The position numbers were made by a program, and so were the translations under genes. 34,685 nucleotides of DNA from Entamoeba invadens IP1 (taxonomy: Eukaryota > Evosea > Mastigamoebida > Endamoebidae): contig NW_004191816.1 of NCBI RefSeq assembly GCF_000330505.1, forward strand, positions 102,231-136,915, in the 5' to 3' direction. This document shows, in pieces, positions 12,141 through 20,982 of the stretch (position 1 is its first letter; every line of letters begins with the position of its first letter). The notes under the pieces were generated by a model. That model was not told the origin of the DNA. It was given only the letters and a program-made list of their open reading frames with translations, and ran no database searches.

Positions 12141-12684
12141 TACTTCGACTCGTCTCAAGTATGGAAACCATTACACATGTCAGAGAAAGTGTGTAGACTA
12201 CCACTTTTTGTTGATGATTCGATACTTTTCCCGTTTTTAGTTATTTTTCGTCCAATATTTGTTTTTTGTTTGCTAAGACAAGTAGTTAAAAAACTGCTAA
12301 AAAAGTATATGAAAAAACAAACTATAATTTACTACAATAAAATGGTTAAATTATAATTAGGTAGAACAGCTTATATTAAAATAAAGTTAAAATAATTGAA
12401 TCATTATTTTGAAAAAAAGCCCATGCAAACAGCTTTTTGAAAAAAGAATACCCAGGTTAAAAAATTTAATGAACTCACTTGTTGAAGTTAAACACACTGT
12501 TAACAACATATTATTATGTTTTCAATAAGGATAAAAGTTTATTTTACAATAATAATGACATAATAACCCCCAATTCAATTATTTGTCGCTAAAAACGTTT
12601 ATGTTTGTTCATACAGCTCAGTTTGAATGAAACAAACATTTCAGATTCAATAAAACACAAAAAACAACCAAACCATGAAAAAAA
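12141..12684. other. Spacer between hsp70 fragment and piggyBac remnant
   Basis: No gene seen. The first 90 bases are less AT-rich and may be further degraded hsp70 sequence. The 3' end of the piggyBac transposon should lie here, but I could not define a TIR or a TTAA pair. Confidence 0.4.
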
Positions 12685-14369
12685 TCAGTTATAAGCCATC
12701 AAATCCCTTGAAAGCTTATTCAGGTATTCAATAAGATCACCTTTATTGTATACTGAGTAGGTCTTGTAATTATTGAGAACCACAATATCAATCATGTCGT
12801 ACAAGACTCGAATGTTCCATTTGTAGGTCTTGCGTCTGCAGCTGTAATACCTGACCATCTGATTGGCGGTATCAACCCCACCCATCCTGTGGTTGTAATC
12901 AATGATGGACTGGTGCTTGTGGACAACTTGTTGCTTGCCCCCACTATAGACGGTGGTCTCCACCGCGACAACATCATCCTTGTCGTGGTAGGTGGTAAGC
13001 AGCAACACCAACTTTTTCTATTCGTTGTAGTAGAAGACAAGTTTGCTCTTTCCCTTCGAGAAGAAGATGGTGGTGTCGCTGCTTCTCTTCTTCACATCCT
13101 TGGCTTCAGCAGGCACTTCTTTACTGTTCATCCTCATGGTGCCCAGAAGTTGACAACCAAATGCAGCAAGGTAGTGCGACAACTTCAACGTACAGAAAAA
13201 GTTGTTCACACCACGGTCGTCTTGAATCCGCGACACAATATGGGGAATACCATGTCACGGGTTACTCTGAAACCTTGGTTTTCTTCTCTCCCCCACATTT
13301 ACCACAATACATCTGAAGGTTTAACACCATACCAGTTTCACTGTCAGCAGACATCTAAAAGTTATTTTTAAAACATAACATAAAACAAAAATGAAACAAC
13401 AAAAAGTCACTTAAAACTTTCAAATATAAAATTCAAACGATAATAAAACCACTTGTCATTTTATGCTTTATAAATAAAACACATTATTTAAAAATAGAAC
13501 AAACCCAGAATTTGCTCCCGTAGCGGCCAGGTTTCGACTTGATGAACACCTTGGCCCACATTTTGCCTTTGAACGAGCAGAGATGCTCGTCAACCAAAAC
13601 AAAATTGCTGGGGTGTAATATTTCTGGTTAACGAGGTTAGAGATGAACTTGTTTAAGATCACTCTAATTAAAGCGAATTTGTCACTCTTGTTTGAGGCGG
13701 GTGCTGGGGTAACTAGATAGTTTTCCTTGAGATCGATCCCCTCTTCACCCTGACGCTCTTTTTCAATTGCTTTTTGGAGAGTATTCAAAATTTCCCGTCA
13801 TCAAATTCCAGGCTGTTGAGATACTCTCCGTTTTCATCTCCGTCTTTTTCATCATCGCCTTATTCACTTGCAGCATTTTCGACATAATTGGCATCTTCAT
13901 CATCTTTGTTTTTGTCATCCGGGAAGGATGTGGCACTTCGACTGCTCCTGGAACATCAACATCATATGTCTCAATGTTGGCAGCAATAAACTTGAACATG
14001 TCCCTCGACATGGCTGTTCTATAAATAGCTTTTCCATTTTCCATGGACCAAAGCTCTTCAATGGGGTTTTGGTGTCGTGGTGGGCTCCCATGTAAATCAA
14101 TATCCCTACAAACCTGTAAAAGTGTTTGGGCAAAAACTTATCCTTTATTTTATGTTCCTTCGCTATTTTTTGTTTGAAAAAGTCAATATGTTATTGAAAA
14201 TTTCTTCACTCAAAAACAACTAAAAACACTTTACGTCAGTCAAAACTTCCACCGCGGGATCGAACTTGCTTGTTCTTTCTGCACTAACTACCTTCTTCCT
14301 AGTCTTTCTCCGGGGTGCGGGTCAGTCAACATGCCATTCGTAATCGCCTACGATATCTTTCTGGGCCAT
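12685..14369 (-). pseudogene. Decayed piggyBac transposase with an intron
   Basis: Read on the minus strand, it starts at ATG 14369 (MAQKDIVGDYEWHVD, then a TGA) and ends at the TAA at 12685. The pieces in order are: LPKHFYRFVGILIYMG and MSRDMFKFIAANIETYDVDV (start of the DDE_Tnp_1_7 domain); an acidic Asp/Glu-rich linker; FVLVDEHLCSFKGK with the first catalytic Asp at 13589-13591; GSKFW; an intron (13355-13504); MSADSETGMVLNLQMYCGKC; the block that should contain the second Asp, here VNNFF at about 13198-13209; and IIDYNHRMGGVDTANQM with the third Asp at 12871-12873. The C-terminus lacks a visible cysteine-rich finger. Several frameshifts and stops (around 14330, 14210, 13800, 13600, 13260 and 13010) inactivate it. 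The total of about 510 codons after removing the intron is close to family length. The piggyBac assignment is secure. Confidence 0.9.
13355..13504 (-). other. Probable 150-bp spliceosomal intron in piggyBac transposase
   Basis: On the minus strand, conserved coding text runs up to ...AAATTCTGG, then GTTTGTTC (13504-13497) opens 150 AT-rich bases with stops in the reading frame. It ends AACTTTTAG (13355), after which coding text resumes as ATGTCTGCTGACAGTGAAAC. Removing it joins KFW to MSADSETG in phase 0, the expected piggyBac order (KFW, one or two residues, D..TGYVLN). GTTTGT and TAG are the usual Entamoeba splice borders. Pattern-based; no transcript evidence. Confidence 0.75.
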
Positions 14370-14954
14370 TGGAATGATTTTCTAATTGGATTAAAAAGTT
14401 TCAATAAAATCAATAATTAATAATAATAATAATAATCAAAATTATAATAATTGATTTGAAAAATAGTTCATTGTTTTCCAAAAAGGAGTAACTTGTACTT
14501 AATATTTTAGTAAGAGTAAAATAACCACAATAAAGTTCTGCACAATGCAACTTTTGCCATCACTAACAAAATCTATTGTCTGAATTTTTATTGTTTTTTT
14601 AAAATCCATGTTTTCGCTTCTTGCTATTGACTGAAATAATGGGAGAGTGAAAATAAAAAAAAACACACACAAAACTCGAAACCCCACATTACTTAGTTTT
14701 TTTTCCAAAAAAAACTAATATAGCACAAAAACTAACCGAAATAGTCGAGAATTACAAGTTTTGTTGCCAATGGATTTTTAGTTTTAACAATCACTGTTTT
14801 TGAGCAAGAAAACCAAGACGACTTGTCATAATTTTATAAACTTATTGCTCTTTTTTTACACTTTTTTGTTGTTATGTCCCGATAAAATGTATCATCATGT
14901 TGGTAAATAAACACAATTAAAAAAAATCAAATAAAATTAAATTATAGATGTGTT
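14370..14954. other. AT-rich spacer with an AAT microsatellite
   Basis: This holds the upstream flank of the piggyBac remnant, with six AAT units at 14419-14436. No reading frame with recognisable content was found. Confidence 0.5.
14419..14436. repeat. (AAT)6 microsatellite
   Basis: Six perfect AAT units, 50 bases upstream of the start codon of the piggyBac remnant. Confidence 0.85.
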
Positions 14955-15400
14955 TGGAAACTGGAATAATCATTTTACTCTGCTTGAATTGTTTATCATC
15001 TGTTTCCCCAGAAGAGCACCCAGTCTTGTTTATTGAATCCACCAAGGAACCCAAAGTCTGACAAAGAAAAGATGAAACAAATCATGTTCTAGACCTTCAT
15101 TACACCAGCTATATATGTTACTATCCAAGCTGTCCTTTCATTGTAAGCCTCAGGTAGAACAACAGTTTGTTTATTACTATTGTTACTAGTGTCTCACACA
15201 CAGTCCCAATCAATGAAGGTTACTCCACACAAGCCATCCTCAGAATTGATCTCGCTGGTACTGATTTGACCGACTACTTGATGAAGATCTTGACTGAAAG
15301 AGGCTACCCATTCACCACAAACGCCTAAAGAGAAATCAAGGAAAAGCTCTGCTACATCTCTCTTGAATTTAACGAGTAAATGCAAAAGGCTAGCTTACCA
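14955..15400 (+). pseudogene. Actin pseudogene fragment
   Basis: Actin is the microfilament subunit. From about 15008 the sequence reads PEEHPVLFIESTKEPKV, then, after a frame change, KEKMKQIMF and AIYVTIQAVLSL, then [20 protein letters not shown] and [20 protein letters not shown], then a TAA, REIKEKLCYISLEF, a further TAA and MQKAS. This is the central part of actin in order (PEEHPVLLTEAP...KM.QIMFE...YV.[33 protein letters not shown].A..HAILR), roughly residues 80-230. The GIVLDSGDG nucleotide-binding block is missing or scrambled, and four or more residues are lost before IKEK. A weaker match (NW...HFTLLEL) may extend it left to about 14955. It has several stops and frameshifts and cannot be translated. 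C-rich codons point to a highly expressed parent gene. Confidence 0.92.
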
Positions 15401-15624
15401 CTACTTAAAATGGAACCTCAACTAAAACTTATTTGAAAGAAAAACATGCCAAATTCTCAACAGTTGTTAGGTTGATAGTAATAATTGTGGGGGTGCTTGT
15501 TATGTCCGTACAAAGGTAAAATTGTGTGTTCTTGTTGCTAATCAAACTACGGTTTTATTTATTCATTAACTATATTATTTGTTATTTTTCTAGTTTTATT
15601 CTAATTGTTTTGATAATAAAACTA

Positions 15625-17625
15625 CAGTAAAACCCCTCATTAGTAGATTCATTGGGGAAAAAAATCCCCTCATTAGTGTTTTTTTTCAATTTTTTTTATT
15701 TTGTTTTTACAAATATTGGATTTGTTTTTTAGATCAAATAACTAATAAATACCACGTGTAAACAAGAATTAAAATATAACCAAAAACTAATAAAATATAT
15801 GTCTTTTTCTGCAACAAAACCAGTAAAAAAAGAGTCAGATTATCTCTAGAAGAAAAAAGCAAATAGTTATATGGGCCAACACAAACCCGATCCCAAACGA
15901 CAAAATCCTTTTATCTTTAGTTTGGAAACACTTTAAAAAAATTCCGGGTAAAGAAACCATGCGCATATTGCGTGTTAATGGTTTGACTGATGGTTACATG
16001 GAAATAACAACCACTTTAAAAGCTAAAACCTTGCATAATGTAAAACATGAAGATCTTGAAGAAATGCTTGTAAACTTCGTTGAAGAAATACGCGAAGCAA
16101 ACATTCCAATTTCTCTGGACGTCATAAGAAAAGTTGCAAAACAGTGCGCAGATAAACTAAACATCAATGATGTTAAGTTTTCAAATGGTTGGATGGATCG
16201 CTTTTGTAAAAGGCATGAACTGAAATCAAAAAGAATCAATGGATAGTCGAATGCTATTAATACAAGTGATTATACAGATGATATAATTAAACTTAGAGAA
16301 GAAATAGAAAAGTACTCGGAAGACAACGTGTGGAATGCCGACGAAACTGCGTTGTTTTATAAATTATTGCCATCAAAAACTCTTTCAAGTTGCTCTTCAA
16401 ATTTTGGAGGAAAAAACCCAAAAGAAAGAATCACTATGTTAGTGTGTTGCTCTTTAATTGGTTCCAAAAAACCTTTGTTGTTCATTGGTAAATCAACAAA
16501 ACCCAGATACTTCAAAATAGCCGAATACGCAGTTGTCAAAAACAATTATGTATCACAAGCGAATTCTTGGATGACAACGTATTTATTTCACAAATGGTTG
16601 AAAGATTGGGAAGTGGAATTGAGAATACAAAATCGTTTCATTTTATTGATTCTAGACAATGCTCCAAGTCATAAATTGGATATTTGGGTAAACGAATTTT
16701 TTCTGATGATTGGTATGAATACTTGGGCATGAACGACAAGAAAAACACGGTTTTGTGCTTAAAATGATTAATATAAAGGTGGTTTTCCTTCAAAAATCAA
16801 CAACTGCTTTGTTTCAGCCGTGTGATTCTGGTATTATAATGGCACTTAAAAACCATTATAGAACGATGCTATGTGATTATTATTGTGATGTTTTACTTGC
16901 CTCACAACGAGCGCATACTGAATATAAGATTCCAAAAATGAATGTTGGAGATGCTATGAAAATTGCATGTTGCTGTTGGAATGAAAAGGTGTCTTCTGAG
17001 TCAATTCGAAACGCTTGGAAACATGCTTTATTTGGAAACATTGTTCAAGTTCAAACAATTCAACGCGTTGATTATAATTTAGAAGAATTAGCAGATGAAA
17101 ACTTTCCACCAGCTTTAAGCGATGCAGATGAATACGGGCCATTAACTCTCAGAGGTCAGGAAGTACAGGCTATGATTGAAGCAGAAAAAATTCAAAACAA
17201 AGTTTCAAGGAAAAAAGAAAAAATTGTGGCAATGAAAGAAGCAATTCGTATTGTAGAAGATGAAATTGATTACATGAAAGAAAGACTTAGTAGTCTGTGC
17301 GACAGTGTTGAAGCAGTGAAGACTAAATATATGGAAATTTTAACCGAATGATAAAGTTTTTTGTGTTAAAAAGTTAATAAAACGGTCGAAATTTTAGATG
17401 GTCAATTATAACTTTTATAACCAGTGTATGTCTGGTCTTTTTTTGTTAATTATACAATAATACACTAGTCAATTTTATGCCTTAGGCAATTAAACCCGTT
17501 ATTTTAAACAATTTTTATTTAAAAACTAAACCCCTTATTAATGGAAAACTGATTTTATTGGTCAATAAATGCCAATATTGAGGGGTGGTCTTATTGAGGG
17601 AACCCAATATTGAGGGGTTTTACTG
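15625..17625 (+). mobile_element. Complete 2,001-bp pogo/Tigger-like DNA transposon
   Basis: Perfect 15-base TIRs lie at both ends: CAGTAAAACCCCTCA (15625-15639) and its reverse complement (17611-17625). Each is flanked by TA (15623-15624 and 17626-17627), the target duplication of the pogo/Tc1/mariner group. Subterminal repeats are present: CCCCTCATTAG twice on the left (15633-15643, 15666-15676), and CCAATATTGAGGGG twice on the right (17572-17585, 17604-17617) with a variant copy between them. Such repeats are plausible transposase-binding sites. The element carries one transposase gene, now broken, on the plus strand. Confidence 0.93.
15799..17351 (+). pseudogene. pogo/Tigger-like (CENP-B/jerky-type) transposase, broken
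   Basis: The gene starts at ATG 15799 and ends at the TGA at 17349-17351, about 517 codons. Order: a CENP-B N-terminal-type helix-turn-helix (RVRLSLEEK...IVIWANTNP); an HTH_Tnp_Tc5-type domain (DVIRKVAKQCADKLNI, FSNGWMDRFCKRHELKSKR); then a DDE_1 catalytic domain with NADETALFYKLLPSKTL (Asp 16340-16342), LLILDNAPSH (Asp 16655-16657) and LFQPCDSGIIMALKNHYR (Asp 16824-16826), a DDD triad; and a C-terminal basic coiled coil (IEAEKIQNKVSRKKEK). Breaks: one base missing in the A run at about 15830, one missing in the A run at about 15858, an in-frame TAG at 16244-16246, and one extra T at about 16700. All catalytic residues survive, so inactivation looks recent. Confidence 0.93.
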
Positions 17626-17957
17626 TATGTAATTAGTTTTAAAATGTTTTCAATAAATTTTTGGACCATTAAAACTGGTATATTACGGTAAAACTATTGA
17701 AAAATCTCCAAAAACACAATTATTTAATTTTATTTAGTTTCCCAACTTTTTTTAATTCCTATTTTTTAAGGCTCATTTTGTGTATTTATTTTGTCAAGTG
17801 GACAACAATTTACAAGCAGTTTTTATTAAAAGACTAAAAACTACAAATTTTGGTTATTTTATTATTTTTTGTTAATCAAAATAAATCAAAGAATATTCTT
17901 CCGAATTATTAGCAAAACCTAAAAATAGACAGCTTTTTATACAAGAAAACCCACAAA
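17626..17957. other. AT-rich spacer
   Basis: No gene seen. CCCACAAATAAGCGACTTTG followed by ACTGTA (about 17950-17975) resembles the right end of the 24.74-kb MITE (CCACAAATAGATGCTTTTTA then CTGTA), so another element end may be buried at this border. Confidence 0.4.
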
Positions 17958-18101
17958 TAAGCGACTTTGACTGTAATTGTGAATTTATCAAGGAATTGTA
18001 AAGTAAATTATATTCGCTATTTTTTTCTCATAAAAAACAATGTTATAGAAAATATTGTAGTTTTTTAATTATAATAATACTATATAATTTATTTAAGTGT
18101 A

Positions 18102-18943
18102 CAGGCAGTGAAGTGAATGTATAAATTTCAATTAAATACTAAATAAAAGGGGTTTGAGAATAATCGAACAATTTTACGTCATATTTTTACTGTTTTTTTC
18201 GGGTTTAAATTTTTGGTCAATAAAACTAAAAAAAATATTTTGAAAAAATGTAGACCCATTTTTAGATTATTTTTAAATTTGACTTTGCGAAAAAAATAAG
18301 TTGAAAAATAAAATTGAACGAACTTAAAAAATAAATTGAAGTCGAAAGAAGAAAAATAGGCAAACATTAAGCATTAACTCTTGTTAAAAAAGAAAACAAA
18401 GATTAAATATTTTTGGTGTCATTTTACACGTTTGTTATTGTTATTTTGTCATTATTTAGCCACTTATTACAAATATTCGAACATTAAATTTTATTACATC
18501 ATCTTTAAGATCTTTAATTAATAGTAAGTTGTGAGTGTGACTATTGAGTATTGTGGCTATTGGGCGAGCTTGCAAAAACAAACACACTTATCATTTGTTT
18601 AATTGTGATGAAGCTGGATTTATGGAGTTAAACTTGTTGCCAAGTTTAGTTAAGTGATGTTTTTTTATTGGTTTATTCGCTTCTTGGTTTATTTGTGATT
18701 GTTGTTTTTCTATAGTTTTTAAATGGTTAAAAGAACTATAGAATATTATTTTCAAACAAACAAAATGGTAACAAGATAATCAAAATGTCAATAATTGTTA
18801 TAATAATAAAGACAAATTCGGCTTGTTAAATAAGGGTTTTATTGAGAATGAAAGTTTCAGCTAATCAAAATATAATATTTTGAAATAAAAAACCCTTTTA
18901 TTTAGCAATCAATTGAAAATTTATATTTTCACTTCACTGCCTG
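18102..18943 (+). mobile_element. 842-bp pogo-like deletion derivative, nested insertion
   Basis: TIRs of about 50 bases: the left begins CAGGCAGTGAAGTGAA (18102-18151). The right is its inverted counterpart (18893-18943), with the first 16 bases identical and matching text through CTAAATAAAAGGG. TA lies at 18100-18101 and 18944-18945. The uninterrupted copy at 24.86 kb has a single TA at the same point (24860-24861), which proves insertion with TA duplication. A short transposase remnant is inside (18574-18657). Confidence 0.93.
18574..18657 (+). pseudogene. Remnant of a pogo-like DDE_1 transposase
   Basis: The frame reads KNKHTYHLFNCDEAGFMELN, then LLPSLVK and a TGA. The pattern (F/W)N.DE.G....LLPS is the first catalytic-Asp block of pogo/Tigger transposases (compare NADETALFYKLLPS in the element at 15.6 kb). 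The rest of the gene is deleted, so the host element is an internally deleted relative of an autonomous pogo-type transposon. It is short, but the motif is specific and fits the TIR type. Confidence 0.6.
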
Positions 18944-19070
18944 TACCTAAATTCAAAGTTCTCGATTAAAATAATTATTTGTGGGTTTTACATTTGATTG
19001 GTCTATTGACCCACAAATAGACGTAACCCACAAAAAGACACTTTTTACTTTATTTTTTCTGTGTAACATA

Positions 19071-20877
19071 AACTGTTTTTCAAAACTCTGTACCGTTTCC
19101 AAAATTTATAAAAACCCTTTGTCCTAATTTCCCGTTATTTATTATTTTTTATTTGTTTTATTTTTTATTTTCCTATTTGTTGGACCAACAACGGTACACA
19201 GTTTTAAACCCTTAAAAACCAATACAGTTTCAATTATTGAACAAAAAATCAGGAAATCACCCTAATTTTAGGTAAATATTTCTCGATTTTCCAGGTTCGT
19301 TTTTTGTTTAGTGATCAATTTTGTAACTAAATGTGAGTATAATTATTTGTTTCAAACAAACATAAGATAAACGACAATAAAACAATAAACAAACGATGTG
19401 AAAGAAAAAACTATTCGATAAATATTACAACACTTTAACTAATGATCAGTTTCTATTCATTTCAACAATTATAAAAAACATCGAATACATAAAACTACAA
19501 ACTTTTAAACAATTGAGGTTATTTATCAGAACAGTTCAAAATAAAATAAACAGTTCAAAAAAATAAAAAAATAAAACTTTTCAATTAAAGTAAATGACCA
19601 ATAAAGTTTCCATTATTTTCAACGCATAGTTCAAATCTTTTGGGTAATGAGTTAATGTAAGCATTGATTGTTTCAATTTCAATTGAATCCCACGCTTTCA
19701 AAAGCACAGCTCTTAGTTCTTCTAGACTGTCAAACACTTCTCTTTCTTTTCGAACAATCAAGTCAAGGTAGTGCCAAAGGTGTTCAATGGGACTCAAGTC
19801 TGGACTGTTTGCTGGCCAATCTTTCAAGACTGAAACTCTGAGCTTTTTGTCGAGAGTCTTGAACCATTCTATTGTACTCTTTGCAGTGTGAGGTTTGGCA
19901 CTATCTTGTTGAAATTTCATTCCATGTTTGTAAATATGGTGGGATTCCACAAACACACTGGAGTCCGCAAGCAATTTTTGGTAGCCTTCAGCATTCAGCT
20001 TACCTTCAACAAAACCAATTTTGATTTAAAGTTTTTGCCAATAGCTCCCCATACCATCACTCCTCTGTTGTATTTTGGGGTTGGAACAAACGCTTCTTCA
20101 TTTAGATCCCCCTTTCTCCTCCAGACATATCTGCCATCAGAATACATGCAGAATCTGCTTTCATCGGAGATAATAGTGTTCTTCAACCATCTATTCAAAT
20201 TTCTAGCATTTCCGATTTGTGTTTTGATAAATTTTAAACGGTTTGCTATATGCGTAGTGGTCATTCTTGGTCTTTTAATTTGTTTAGTGAATATAAATCT
20301 GTTTGCTTTTCTTATGCGATATACCGTAGAATTTGATATATTTAAAACGGAAGAAACAGAAAACACGAAGAAAATGGATTACTTAAAGTCTTTTCAACCA
20401 CATTTACTTCAACTTGAGTATCCACTTTCTTGCGCTTTCCTACTTTTCTCGGTCTAACTTCTTCTCCTTTTTTAATTTTTGTAATCGTGTCTTTTGACAC
20501 TCCGCACTCATTTGAAATTGTTCCAAATGATTTCCCTTCTCTCACTGCAATTTTTACTCGTTCATACTTTTTCATTTTTTCTGTGACATAACCTGTTAAT
20601 TCCGTAAAAGTAGACATTGAATTATATAGTTTTTTGGCAATATTTGTGTTATGGTAATCAAATTTTTAATCCCAAGTTTGTTTTTTTTATATTTTTCAAG
20701 TAAAATTTAAATGCTAAATTTTTTTGTCAAGTAAATTAGAAAAAAAAACAGGTTCGTTATTTGATTTTTATCGAGTAAAGTTTATGACAAAAAAATGAGG
20801 GTTAAGCAAAAAAAATATTTACAAATTGTTTGTCTAAAAAATCGGGGCATCCCAGTACAGAGTTTTGAAAAACAGTT
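19071..20877 (-). mobile_element. Complete 1,807-bp Tc1/mariner-type transposon
   Basis: Identical 23-base TIRs begin AACTGTTTTTCAAAACTCTG (19071-19093, and inverted at 20855-20877). TA lies outside both ends (19069-19070, 20878-20879). The flanks CA...TG extend the symmetry by two more bases. A second inverted copy of the TIR-like text (AACGGTACACAGTTTTAAAC, about 19188-19207) lies just inside the left end. One transposase gene is on the minus strand, with about 260 bases of leader and 510 bases of trailer. The element starts about 20 bases from the end of the split MITE. Confidence 0.93.
19585..20617 (-). pseudogene. Tc1/mariner transposase, two frameshifts
   Basis: The gene starts at ATG 20617 and ends at 19585, about 344 codons, normal for the family. 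The N-terminal helix-turn-helix (KKYERVKIAVREGKSFGTIS and NECGVSKDTITKI) is followed by a basic linker, a second HTH (VLNISNSTVYRIRKANRF), then the catalytic domain: IISDESRF (Asp 20163-20165), VMVWGAIG, MKFQQDSAKPHTAK (Asp 19903-19905), and WPANSPDLSPIEHLW (Glu 19783-19785). The second Asp and the Glu are separated by 39 residues. The classic Tc1 spacing is 34, so this is a DD39E enzyme. Two single-base losses, at about 20365 and in an A run at about 20020, move the frame. Restoring frame at each gives uninterrupted homology, so the copy died recently. Related Entamoeba mariner-group elements have been described; the exact subgroup is not decided here. Confidence 0.93.
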
Positions 20878-20982
20878 TATGATCTGGTTATATATAATAT
20901 ATTTTTGTTATTTAATATTCTAAATTATACAAAGTAGTATAATGTTAATAAATATATAAATTAAATATCAAAGCTCTTTGAA

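Larger units (their letters stand above)
17958..19050 (-). mobile_element. Copy 2 of the 24.74-kb MITE, split by a later insertion
   Basis: Segments about 17958-18101 and 18944-19050 align, in order, with the reverse complement of the MITE at 24740-25032. The right segment shows about six mismatches in 89 aligned bases by hand count, then a gap of about 15 bases, and a worn end (CTTTTTACTTTA instead of CTTTTTACTGTA). The left segment is more diverged, and its outer boundary is uncertain. The two halves are separated by the 842-bp element at 18102-18943. Confidence 0.8.

Noticed and set aside
12792..13371. Overlapping open frames on both strands, including a 160-codon plus-strand frame
   Set aside because: The minus-strand frames contain piggyBac motifs; the plus-strand frame is their shadow.
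19888..20457. 189-codon plus-strand open frame
   Set aside because: It is the antisense of the mariner transposase, which carries all catalytic motifs.
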